From: Hyphomicrobiales bacterium
GTDB taxonomy: Bacteria > Pseudomonadota > Alphaproteobacteria > Rhizobiales > Beijerinckiaceae
Assembly: GCA_015655535.1 (NCBI GenBank)
Contig: JAATEW010000209.1
Location: 1 to 15,658, forward strand
Length of the DNA stretch: 15,658 bases
Direction: 5' to 3'
A program made the translations under genes and the position numbers. The notes below the pieces were generated by a model. That model saw nothing but the letters and a program-made list of their open reading frames with translations. It was not told where the DNA came from and ran no database searches. This document shows positions 7,444 through 14,533 of the stretch, piece after piece; within the stretch, counting starts at the first letter, position 1, and each line of letters begins with the position of its first letter.

Positions 7444-9243
7444 TCACACCTGAAAAGCGCGCCAGCCGCCAAGATGGCTGATGTCTTGCGCACCATGCAA
7501 GGCTTCCGGCTCGCAGAGAAAGCCTTTCAGCACGGAGCCATCGGCGAGTTCGACCGAGCCGATGCAGAGCGGTGACGGAATGGCGGCGACGAAACGTCCG
7601 AAGCCTGCTGGAGGCAAAGCCCAGACTTCGACAGCGATCGCCTGCCCCTCGCCCTTGGCCGCTCGGATCAGGCCGGGGCGTGCCGGTTCCGTCTCGGGAA
7701 CGACAAACAGCCGATAGGAAGCCGCGGTTTGAGCTTCGCGCCGGAACGTGCCGCCCGATGCGACAAGCTCGGTATTGAGCGCGAGGCCCTGCATATGCGC
7801 ACCGACAACGACGAGTTCGATCCAATCCGGCGGCAGCGCGTCACCCTCTTCCGCAAGTGCCGGGACAGCGATGCCGCTTGCGCCCATGCTAAGATTTGCA
7901 TGCGCGTGGAAGACGCGGCCTACGCCCGCGAGCAAGGCGTCTTGTCCGGCAGGCGCGATCAGAGTGATCCCGGCCGGTCGGCCGTCGCTGCGAAACGGTC
8001 CCGGCACGGCAAGCGCGCTGAGATCGAGCAGATTGACGAAATTCGTATAGGTGCCGAGACAAGCGTTCGGTCCAATCGGATCGGCCGCGATCTCTTCGAG
8101 TGTCACCACGCCGGGCATGGATGGCACAACGAGACAATCGATATTATCCCACACGGGCAAGGCCACGCGCTTCAATTCCGCGAGCCTGTATAATCCGGCA
8201 AAGGCGTCGGCGGCGCTGAAAGCCCGCGCGCCTTCGATGATCTGCCGCGTGACGGGATAGAGCGCTTGCGGCTGCGCTTCGATGAAGGCGCGGATCGCCG
8301 CGTAACGCTCGGCAACGAAGGGGCCGTTATAAAGAAGCGCAGCCACGTCGAAAAACGGCGCGAAATCGATTTCGACCCGCTCGGCTCCGGCAAAGGCCTC
8401 ATTGGCCAAAGCCGCGTCGAAAGCCGCTTCTGCGACGGCATCGCCGAAGAATTGACGGCTCTTGGCATTGGGGATGCCCAGTCTCAGCACCGGCGGGACG
8501 AAGGGCCTCAGTAGAGGCATAGCGCGGGAATAAGGCTCGGCCGCATCATAATGCGCGCAGCATTCGAGCGCCTTGAAGGCGTCGTCGACCGTCAGAGCGA
8601 AGATCGAGATCGTATCCAGACTGCGGCAGGCTGGAAAGACGCCGCGCGGCGAGATCAAGCCAAGCGACGGCTTCAAGCCTACGATATTGTTCAGCGCAGC
8701 CGGGACGCGGCCGGAGCCCGCCGTATCCGTGCCGAGCGCGAAAGACACAAGTCCTTGCGCGACCGCGACCGCCGATCCCGACGACGAGCCGCCGGGCACG
8801 AGCGAAGGGTCGATCGCATTGCGGGGCACCGGATAGGACGTGCGGACACCAGCGAGGCCGGTTGCGAATTGATCGAGATTGGTCTTGCCGAGCAGGATCG
8901 CGCCGGCCTTTTGCAGAAGCTCGACGGCGGGCGCACTCTGCTTCGGCATATAAGCAAATTGCGGGCAGGCGACCGTCGTCGCCAATCCCGCGACGTCTAC
9001 ATTGTCCTTCACCGCGAAAGGGAGGCCCCAAAGCGGCTTGGCGGCGAGATCAAATGCACCGAGCGCGCGGCAATCCTCCAGGATCGCCGCCTGATCGCGC
9101 ATCGCGATATAAATGCCGGGATCCCTCAATTCCATCAGCCGCGTCAGGCTGAGATCGGCGACTTCGGCTGGCGACAGGCCCTCCGCATAGGCGCGATGCA
9201 GGGACGCAAAATCAAAAGACAAAGGGGCCAAGATCGATACCAC
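7444..9243 (-). CDS. atzF: Allophanate hydrolase (AtzF/DUR2 type)
   Basis: A 599-aa enzyme that hydrolyses allophanate (urea-1-carboxylate), giving ammonia and CO2, the last step in ATP-dependent urea use and in biuret or cyanurate breakdown. Residues about 20-440 form an amidase-signature domain with the Ser-cisSer-Lys triad: K79 in LPFAVKDN, S153 in PGGSSSGS and S177 in DTAGSGR, the latter two 24 residues apart as in the family. Residues about 475-599 are the AtzF-specific C-terminal domain (VVVGAHMQGLALN, then VELADGSVLKGFLCE and GGWRAFQV), which separates it from plain amidases. The start is GTG at 9243 with no clear ribosome site; no in-frame ATG exists before residue 37. It lies 91 nt downstream of putA on the same strand. 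No urea carboxylase gene is visible. Confidence 0.93.
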   Translation of the reverse strand: MVSILAPLSFDFASLHRAYAEGLSPAEVADLSLTRLMELRDPGIYIAMRDQAAILEDCRALGAFDLAAKPLWGLPFAVKDNVDVAGLATTVACPQFAYMPKQSAPAVELLQKAGAILLGKTNLDQFATGLAGVRTSYPVPRNAIDPSLVPGGSSSGSAVAVAQGLVSFALGTDTAGSGRVPAALNNIVGLKPSLGLISPRGVFPACRSLDTISIFALTVDDAFKALECCAHYDAAEPYSRAMPLLRPFVPPVLRLGIPNAKSRQFFGDAVAEAAFDAALANEAFAGAERVEIDFAPFFDVAALLYNGPFVAERYAAIRAFIEAQPQALYPVTRQIIEGARAFSAADAFAGLYRLAELKRVALPVWDNIDCLVVPSMPGVVTLEEIAADPIGPNACLGTYTNFVNLLDLSALAVPGPFRSDGRPAGITLIAPAGQDALLAGVGRVFHAHANLSMGASGIAVPALAEEGDALPPDWIELVVVGAHMQGLALNTELVASGGTFRREAQTAASYRLFVVPETEPARPGLIRAAKGEGQAIAVEVWALPPAGFGRFVAAIPSPLCIGSVELADGSVLKGFLCEPEALHGAQDISHLGGWRAFQV

Positions 9244-9334
9244 TGCGCATTAAGATAAAGGTTGCGCAGCATAGCCGCCCGTCTTGCGAAGTGAAATGGC
9301 CGATCAGGCAAATCGCTCAGATAGGCATGAAAGC

Positions 9335-12300
9335 TCAGCCTTGCGTCATGAGGCTCGCATTGCCACCGACCGCCGCGGTATTGATCGAAACCGTCTCTTC
9401 GAGCGTGAAGCGCTTCAGGTAATTCGGGCCGCCGGCTTTTGGCCCCGTGCCCGAGAGGCCGAAGCCGCCGAAAGGCTGGGTGCCGACGACGGCGCCGATC
9501 ATGCTGCGGTTGACATAGACATTCCCCGCGAGCCTCCGCGCAATGATGTGCTCGATCGTCGCGTCGATGCGCGAATGAATGCCGAGCGTCAGACCATAGC
9601 CTTTGGCCGCGATGGCATCGAGAAGCGCATCGAGCTCGGCGGCTTTATAGCGCACGACATGGAGCACCGGGCCGAAGACTTCGCGCTCGAGCTCTGCGAC
9701 GGACGCGAGTTCGAAAATATGCGGGGCGACATAAAAGCCCCGGGCGGGCGCATTCGCCGGCACAGTCCCTGCGAAATGCACGTGCGCGGACCGTTTCATC
9801 ACCGCGATATGGGCTTCGAGCGCGTCGCGCGCGGGCGCGTCGATGACCGGGCCGACGTGCACCGAGAGATCGCGTGGATCGCCTATGGCAAGTTCCGCCG
9901 CCGCGCCCGCGATCATGTCGATCATGCGATCGGCGACATCATCCTGCACACAAAGGAGCCGCAAGGCCGAGCAGCGCTGCCCGGCGGAGCGAAAGGCAGA
10001 GGCTATGACATCATCCGTCACCTGCTCGGGCAAAGCCGTCGCGTCGGCAATCATCGCATTGATGCCGCCTGTTTCGGCGACGAAAGGAACGATGGGACCA
10101 TTCTTGGCGGCGAGCGCGCGATTGATGGCAAAAGCCGTCTCGGTCGAGCCGGTGAAGACGACACCTGCGATCCGCGGCGATGCGACAAGCGCGGCGCCGA
10201 CCGCGCCGTCGCCTGGCAGGAGCTGCAAGACGGCATTCGGCACGCCACAGCGATGCAGAAGCAAAACCGCTTCCGCCGCGATGAGTGGAGTTTGTTCGGC
10301 GGCCTTGGCGATCACGGCATTGCCGGCGACAAGGGCGGCGGCGATCTGCCCAAGCAAAATCGACAGAGGAAAATTCCACGGGCTGATGCAGATGAAAATG
10401 CCCCGGCCGAAATGAGTCAGCCGATTCTCTTCGCCCGTCGGCCCCGGCATGAACTCCGAGGTCGAGAAAAGATGCCGCGCGCAGGCCGCATAATAGCGGC
10501 AAAAATCCACCGCTTCGCGCAACTCGCCCAACGCATCGTCAAGAGTCTTGCCCGCTTCACTTTGCAGAAGCGCGAGGAAGCGCGGCTGCTCGGCTTCCAA
10601 AGCATCGGCCATACGCTCAAGGCAGAGCGCACGGTCTTCGACCGGACGCGCAGACCACATCTTGAAGGCATCTTGAGCTGTCTGCATCGCACCATCGACC
10701 AGATCGGGCGATGCCTCGACAACTTCGCCGATCATGCCGCAATCGATCGGCGAGAGAACCGGCCGGAATGGTCCTTGTTGCGGCACACTGCCCGCAACGA
10801 TCGGCGCGGCGCGATAAAATGCGGGCACCTCGGCAATCTCCTTGCGAAGCGCCGCGAGCTCCTGCCGCGCGCCGAACTCGACACCGCGCGCGCCTTTGCG
10901 CGAAGGCCCGTGAATATCCTCTGGCAGCGGCACATGAGATGAACGGATGCCACCAGCCGCAATCGCCGCCTCCGGATGCTGCAACAACACGTCGAGCGGC
11001 ACGTTCGGATCGCCGACCTGAGCGACGAAGGAGGAATTCGCACCGTTCTCCAAGAGTCTGCGCACGAGATAAGCGAGGAGATCGCGATAGGTGCCGACCG
11101 GCGCGTAGATGCGGCAGGCCGCGTCGGGATAGTCGGCGCGGAGCGCCTTGAAGAGATCGGCGCCCATGCCGTGCAGGCGCTGAAACTCATAGCCTGCGAC
11201 GCCGCCCGCATATTCAACGATGCTCGCAACCGTCAGCGCATTATGCGTCGCAAATTGCGGGTAGATATAGCTGCGCGCATCGAGAAGCCGGCGCGCGCAT
11301 GCGAGGTAATTCAGATCGGTCATCGGCTTGCGCGTGAAGACCGGATAATCGGCAAGGCCTCGCTCCTGCGCGCGCTTGATCTCCGTATCCCAATAGGCGC
11401 CTTTGACGAGACGCACCATCAAGCGCCGGTCATGGCGCCGTGCCAGATCGAGGACATGGTCGAGCACCGCGCCGGCGCGCTTTTGATAGGCCTGAATCGC
11501 AAGGCCGAAACCGTCCCAGCCCGCCAAGGCAGGATCGGCGAAAACAGCGGCGAACACATCGAGCGAGAGTTCGAGACGATCTGCCTCCTCGGCATCCACC
11601 GTGAAATTGAGATTCCGGTCTTTCGCGAGCCGCGCCAGCGCGCCAAGGCGCGGCACGAGCTCTTCCATGACGCGCGCACGGGAGAAAGGCTCAAACTTCG
11701 GATGCAGCGCCGAGAGCTTCACGGAAATGCCGGAGCGCTCCGGCAAGGACGCTGCGCCATCGGCATGCCCGATCGTCTCGATCGCATGCCGGTAGGCATC
11801 ATCATAATGCGCGGCATCGGCGCTCGTGCGCGCGCCCTCGCCGAGCATGTCGAACGAATAGCGGTAGAGCCTGCCCTCGCGCGAGGTGCTATGCGCGAGC
11901 CCTTCCTCTATGCTGCGTCCGAGAATGAAATGCGCCCCCAAAATCTGCATCGCCTGGCGGGCGGCGGGGCGTAGCGCGCTCATTCCAATCCGGCGCACAA
12001 GCGAAGCCACGATTCCTTGCGCCGTCTCGCCTTTTTGCAGCATGCGCGCGGTGACGCCCAGCGCCCAGGCGGAGGCCGAGACAAGAAGCGCATCGGAGAT
12101 GGCGGCGTGGCGCGCAAAACTCACATGCGCGAGCTTATCTTCGATCAGCTGGTCGGCAGTTGCATCATCCGGCACCCGCAGCAGCGCTTCTGCGAGCACC
12201 ATCAACGCGAGACCTTCTTCGGTCGAAAGCGAATATTCACGCAAGAAATCTTCGAGCGCGCCGAGCCGTGTCGAGCGAGACCGGATCGCCACAACGAGCC

Positions 12301-12451
12301 GTGAAGCCAGAGCGTCGATTCGGGCAAGCGCCGCGGGGTCCAAACCCGCCGCCGCGAGAAGCTTTGGGGCGAGGGCTTCGTCTGCCTCGGCGTAAGGCGC
12401 GGCGAAACGCGGCATCGCTTGATCGCGGTCCCCCTCAAGCGGCTTGGTCAA
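9335..12451 (-). CDS. putA: Bifunctional proline dehydrogenase / L-glutamate gamma-semialdehyde dehydrogenase
   Basis: A 1038-aa enzyme oxidising proline to glutamate: an FAD-linked proline dehydrogenase feeding quinone, then an NAD-linked aldehyde dehydrogenase, with internal channelling. An N-terminal helical part (about 1-190) precedes the PRODH barrel (about 190-480), with SVKLSALHP (K245), TVDAEEAD (D286), RLVKGAYWDTEIKRAQ and YLVRRLLENGANSSF (R464, R465). The P5C dehydrogenase part (about 560-1030) has SPWNFPLS, VAETGG (E793) and GQRC with catalytic C827. There is no N-terminal ribbon-helix-helix domain, so this is a short PutA that does not regulate its own gene. The start is TTG 12451 with GGAGAG about 5 bases upstream; ATG at 12415 (residue 13) is an alternative. 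Upstream ATGs are in another frame. Possibly co-transcribed with atzF. Confidence 0.96.
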   Translation of the reverse strand: MTKPLEGDRDQAMPRFAAPYAEADEALAPKLLAAAGLDPAALARIDALASRLVVAIRSRSTRLGALEDFLREYSLSTEEGLALMVLAEALLRVPDDATADQLIEDKLAHVSFARHAAISDALLVSASAWALGVTARMLQKGETAQGIVASLVRRIGMSALRPAARQAMQILGAHFILGRSIEEGLAHSTSREGRLYRYSFDMLGEGARTSADAAHYDDAYRHAIETIGHADGAASLPERSGISVKLSALHPKFEPFSRARVMEELVPRLGALARLAKDRNLNFTVDAEEADRLELSLDVFAAVFADPALAGWDGFGLAIQAYQKRAGAVLDHVLDLARRHDRRLMVRLVKGAYWDTEIKRAQERGLADYPVFTRKPMTDLNYLACARRLLDARSYIYPQFATHNALTVASIVEYAGGVAGYEFQRLHGMGADLFKALRADYPDAACRIYAPVGTYRDLLAYLVRRLLENGANSSFVAQVGDPNVPLDVLLQHPEAAIAAGGIRSSHVPLPEDIHGPSRKGARGVEFGARQELAALRKEIAEVPAFYRAAPIVAGSVPQQGPFRPVLSPIDCGMIGEVVEASPDLVDGAMQTAQDAFKMWSARPVEDRALCLERMADALEAEQPRFLALLQSEAGKTLDDALGELREAVDFCRYYAACARHLFSTSEFMPGPTGEENRLTHFGRGIFICISPWNFPLSILLGQIAAALVAGNAVIAKAAEQTPLIAAEAVLLLHRCGVPNAVLQLLPGDGAVGAALVASPRIAGVVFTGSTETAFAINRALAAKNGPIVPFVAETGGINAMIADATALPEQVTDDVIASAFRSAGQRCSALRLLCVQDDVADRMIDMIAGAAAELAIGDPRDLSVHVGPVIDAPARDALEAHIAVMKRSAHVHFAGTVPANAPARGFYVAPHIFELASVAELEREVFGPVLHVVRYKAAELDALLDAIAAKGYGLTLGIHSRIDATIEHIIARRLAGNVYVNRSMIGAVVGTQPFGGFGLSGTGPKAGGPNYLKRFTLEETVSINTAAVGGNASLMTQG

Positions 12452-12476
12452 GGTGGCTCTCCATCATGGGCGCCAT
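12435..12476 (-). other. Possible 13-codon leader ORF overlapping the putA start
   Basis: On the minus strand, ATG at 12476 opens a short frame (MAPMMESHLDQAA) ending at TGA 12437-12435. It overlaps the TTG start of putA (12451) in a different frame, and two further in-frame ATGs give it three possible starts. Its stop lies 19 nt before the alternative putA ATG at 12415. It could couple or attenuate putA translation, but a frame this short is expected by chance. Confidence 0.2.
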
Positions 12477-12530
12477 GCGATCTTCAATCGGGCCGCGCGC
12501 AGACCAAACCTATATTTAGATTGCGACAGG

Positions 12531-12568
12531 CCGGAATACATCACCGGAACCGGCACGGTATACCGGAA
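12531..12568. promoter_or_regulatory. Repeated CCGGAA motifs and a CGGTATACCG palindrome upstream of putA
   Basis: CCGGAA occurs three times (12531, 12544 and 12563), and a perfect 10-bp palindrome CGGTATACCG covers 12556-12565. The cluster lies about 80-115 bp upstream of putA and about 55-90 bp upstream of the rightward hypothetical gene, so it could serve either. The GTATAC core is shared with the operators at 1747-1796. No regulator is encoded next to it. Confidence 0.3.
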
Positions 12569-12587
12569 GCCAGAGAGGAGCGCCTTA

Positions 12588-12617
12588 TTGGGTCATTGCG
12601 CCGGTTTAAGCTATGAT
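12588..12617 (+). promoter_or_regulatory. Possible rightward sigma70-type promoter
   Basis: TTGGGT (12588-12593), an 18-bp gap and TATGAT (12612-12617) form a weak promoter: the -10 box matches consensus at 5 of 6 bases and the -35 box at 3 of 6. Transcription would start near 12624, just after the first ATG of the following ORF. If real, it favours the downstream starts at 12665 or 12671. Confidence 0.3.
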
Positions 12618-12622
12618 GGACG

Positions 12623-12940
12623 ATGCTAGATAGGCCCCGCTCGGCGCCGCTTTATCCGTCGGAAATGCAAATGCCCGTCATCAATCATCACGCCCGCCTC
12701 TACGACGAGGCCATACCGCGGATCTATTTTTATGTGACCACCAAAGAGCTGAGGGAAGCACAACTGCAACTCGATCGGCTCTGCCCGAATCTGTGGAGCG
12801 CCAAGCCGGTGAAGGACGAGGCAAGCGGCGTAGCGGAAGGCGATGCAAAACGCTATGGATTTTGGATCGATCCGCAAATCGACTCGGGGCTGGTCGCAGA
12901 TTGCCTCGATTCGATCGGAGCAACGCCCGAACCGAGATAG
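12623..12940 (+). CDS. Hypothetical protein, about 90-105 aa
   Basis: I do not recognise this protein. The full frame gives 105 residues; ATGs at 12665 and 12671 give 91 or 89. The body (IPRIYFYVTTKELREAQLQL, then KRYGFWIDPQIDSGLVADCLDSIG) has a plausible mix of a short strand, an amphipathic helix and charged turns, with no signal peptide or membrane span. GGA (12661-12663) lies 7 bases before ATG 12671, while the ATG at 12623 has no ribosome site, so the later starts look better. Codon use is compatible with the neighbours. It is divergent from putA across 171 bp. Existence as a gene is likely but unproven; overlapping leftward frames here are longer yet lack natural protein character. Confidence 0.5.
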   Translation: MLDRPRSAPLYPSEMQMPVINHHARLYDEAIPRIYFYVTTKELREAQLQLDRLCPNLWSAKPVKDEASGVAEGDAKRYGFWIDPQIDSGLVADCLDSIGATPEPR

Positions 12941-12993
12941 ACCGCCGTTGCGGCAAGGCTGGAACCAAATCGCGTCTCGTGGAATAGAGCGTG

Positions 12994-13137
12994 ATGGATG
13001 CGCTGCGACACATCAAGACCGAGGTGGAAGGGAAGCAAAACGCACGGCGACGGCTGATTGCGAGAGCTTTGCTTGCCATCCGGCGCTTTATCAGCGTCAG
13101 AAGGCAAGCCGGAACGCCGCCGCTTCGAAACAGGTAG
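12994..13137 (+). CDS. Small basic ORF, 47 aa (doubtful)
   Basis: ATG 12994 to TAG 13135-13137 encodes MDALRHIKTEVEGKQNARRR followed by a short hydrophobic helix (LIARALLAI) and a basic tail ending RQAGTPPLRNR. Net charge is strongly positive. A GTG just upstream (12991) is in frame, and the AG-rich GGAATAGAG (12981-12989) could act as a weak ribosome site. No family is recognised. It would follow the hypothetical gene by 53 nt on the same strand. Arginine-rich short frames arise by chance in GC-rich DNA, so confidence is low. Confidence 0.25.
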   Translation: MDALRHIKTEVEGKQNARRRLIARALLAIRRFISVRRQAGTPPLRNR

Positions 13138-13184
13138 CAATGCCTCGAGGCACGCTGGCGCCCCCTTTGGCTTGACCGGAACTT

Positions 13185-13209
13185 AGAACTTTTTTGTCCG
13201 CCGCGCGTT
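13185..13209 (+). promoter_or_regulatory. Possible EcfG-type (general stress) promoter
   Basis: AGAAC (13185-13189), a 16-bp gap and CGTT (13206-13209) match the alphaproteobacterial EcfG pattern GGAAC-N16/17-CGTT apart from the first base. The site lies about 48 bp before the start of the small exported protein, a normal promoter distance. One mismatch in a short motif means chance is not excluded. Confidence 0.3.
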
Positions 13210-13256
13210 AACCACGCAATCGCAACTGTAGAAAGAGTTCAAAGACCAAAATAGAA

Positions 13257-13442
13257 ATGAAAATCACCTTGGCAGGTGCCGCCGCTCTGGCTTTCTCCTC
13301 CGCCGTTGTCTTACCGGCTGCGGCTCAACAGAGGCCGCTTGAACACCGTGCCGCCTCTATCCGGGTCGCGGAGCTTGCAACACCGGTCGCTGTGCCGGCC
13401 GAAACCCGGACTCTTTCGACCGTAATCGGCGTTGCATATTAA
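13257..13442 (+). CDS. Small exported protein, 61 aa, unknown function
   Basis: The frame ATG 13257 to TAA 13440-13442 encodes MKITLAGAAALAFSSAVVLP followed by AAAQQRPLEHRAA. That is a clear Sec-type signal: K2 at the start, a hydrophobic core at residues 4-20 and a signal-peptidase site after AAA (residue 23). The mature part is only about 38 residues (QQRPLEHRAASIRVAELA to the end) and has no cysteine, so it is neither a lipoprotein nor a disulfide peptide. AGAAAGAG-like purines (about 13230-13236) are far upstream and the ribosome site is weak. It stands alone between the hypothetical genes and the convergent cyo operon, ending at a strong hairpin. No family is recognised; a periplasmic small protein is the simplest reading. 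Confidence 0.6.
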   Translation: MKITLAGAAALAFSSAVVLPAAAQQRPLEHRAASIRVAELATPVAVPAETRTLSTVIGVAY

Positions 13443-13448
13443 ACCATT

Positions 13449-13471
13449 GCGGCCGGATCGCATCCGGCCGC
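13449..13471. terminator. Strong hairpin between convergent genes
   Basis: GCGGCCGGAT (13449-13458) and ATCCGGCCGC (13462-13471) form a perfect 10-bp stem with a 3-nt loop. It sits between the stop of the small exported gene (13442) and the stop of cyoD (13488), so it likely ends both transcripts. Reading leftward it is followed by AATGGTTTAATA, a short T-containing stretch; rightward there is no T tract. Confidence 0.75.
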
Positions 13472-13487
13472 GCTTCTGATGCGCCGA

Positions 13488-13865
13488 TCAGCGTTGCATC
13501 TGCATCAACTGATCCATCGGGATCATATTTTGATTGAGATGCGCCATGATCCACAAGGAGCCTCCGATCACCAGAAAAACGATCAGGACGCCAAAAAATA
13601 GCGCCATGACGTTGTTCGTGTTTTCGGGTCCCGTGGTGATGTGCAGGAAGAACACGAGATGCACACCCATCTGCGCGATCGCGAGCACGACCAGCGCCAC
13701 GGGAATGCTCGGCGCCCATACGAGATTGGTGCTCGCTATATAGAAAGACGTGGCGGTCAGGAGGACCGCGAGCCCGAGTCCGATCAGATACGTCTGCACG
13801 GCTCCGGCGACGCTGCCGGCGTCGGCTTCATCGTCGCCCGGGACAGTATTGAACCCGTCGCTCAT
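13488..13865 (-). CDS. cyoD: Cytochrome bo3 ubiquinol oxidase subunit IV
   Basis: A 125-aa membrane subunit of the proton-pumping quinol oxidase, thought to help assembly of the CuB/haem centre in subunit I. It has three spans, at about 22-43, 53-76 and 85-107, with family features AQMGVHLVFFLHI and the polar loop TTGPENTNNVMAL. The methionine-rich tail (MIPMDQLMQMQR) extends slightly beyond the last span. ATG 13865 lies 8 nt after the cyoC stop. An in-frame GTG at 13877 would overlap the cyoC stop, but the ATG gives a length nearer the family norm. It is the last gene of the visible cyo operon and is followed by a hairpin. Confidence 0.93.
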   Translation of the reverse strand: MSDGFNTVPGDDEADAGSVAGAVQTYLIGLGLAVLLTATSFYIASTNLVWAPSIPVALVVLAIAQMGVHLVFFLHITTGPENTNNVMALFFGVLIVFLVIGGSLWIMAHLNQNMIPMDQLMQMQR

Positions 13866-13873
13866 CCCGTCAC

Positions 13874-14533
13874 TCACATCAGATAGACGACCGTAAACAG
13901 CGCCACCCAAATAATGTCGAGCGCATGCCAGAACAGCGCGAAACACAGGATGCGCCGCTCGATGTCGGCACGAAAGCCCTTTGCGAAGACTTGCGCCATC
14001 ATTGTCAGAAGCCAGAGAATGCCCGCCGAGACATGCAGGCCATGGCATCCGACGAGCGTAAAGAAGGCGGACAGGAAGGCGCTGCGCGTCGGACCCGCGC
14101 CTTGCGCGACGAAGCTCGCAAACTCCATCGCCTCAAGCACCAGGAAGCCCGCGCCGAGCAGGCCGGTCACGGCCATGGCGGCGTAGAACCACCCCTTGAC
14201 GCTGTGTTCCGCCGCTATGCTCGCAAGGCCGCAGGTAAAGCTCGATGCCAGGAGCAATGCCGTTTCAATGGCGGCATTATTAAGATCGAAGAGGTCCTTC
14301 CCCGTCGGTCCGCCCGCGGTCTGATCGACCAGGACGGCATAGGCCGCGAAGAAGGCCGAGAACATGATGATGTCGCTGAGCAGGAAGATCCAAAACCCGT
14401 AGCCCGTGACAACGCGTTTGAAGGCAAGCCCGCCATGGCCGTGGCCCGCGGCATGGCCGCCTTGATGCGAGCCGCGCTCATGGCTGGCGCGGTACGGATC
14501 GGCATCGCCGGAAGCATAAGGGAGAGCGGTCAT
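13874..14533 (-). CDS. cyoC: Cytochrome bo3 ubiquinol oxidase subunit III
   Basis: A 219-aa COX3-family membrane subunit of the quinol oxidase. It has five predicted spans, near 43-69, 88-108, 114-140, 153-182 and 196-218, with family motifs FWIFLLSDIIMFSAFFAAYA, GCHGLHVSAGILW (162-174) and FWHALDIIWV (201-210). The cytoplasmic N-terminus is unusually histidine- and glycine-rich, with five histidines between residues 18 and 33. ATG 14533 overlaps the cyoB stop (ATGA), which fixes the start; the frame is open further upstream but that is cyoB sequence read out of frame. No metal is bound by this subunit in the characterised E. coli enzyme, so the histidine segment is noteworthy. Confidence 0.95.
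   Translation of the reverse strand: MTALPYASGDADPYRASHERGSHQGGHAAGHGHGGLAFKRVVTGYGFWIFLLSDIIMFSAFFAAYAVLVDQTAGGPTGKDLFDLNNAAIETALLLASSFTCGLASIAAEHSVKGWFYAAMAVTGLLGAGFLVLEAMEFASFVAQGAGPTRSAFLSAFFTLVGCHGLHVSAGILWLLTMMAQVFAKGFRADIERRILCFALFWHALDIIWVALFTVVYLM

Noticed and set aside
9284..10942. Long rightward open frame (552 codons) opposite putA
   Set aside because: It is antisense to the P5C dehydrogenase part of PutA, whose catalytic motifs are intact; the antisense product is a low-complexity Arg/Asp/His-rich sequence with no motif.
13178..13209. GGAAC at 13178 as the -35 box of an EcfG promoter with CGTT at 13206
   Set aside because: The gap is 23 bp, too long for this promoter class; the AGAAC at 13185 with a 16-bp gap fits better and is reported instead.
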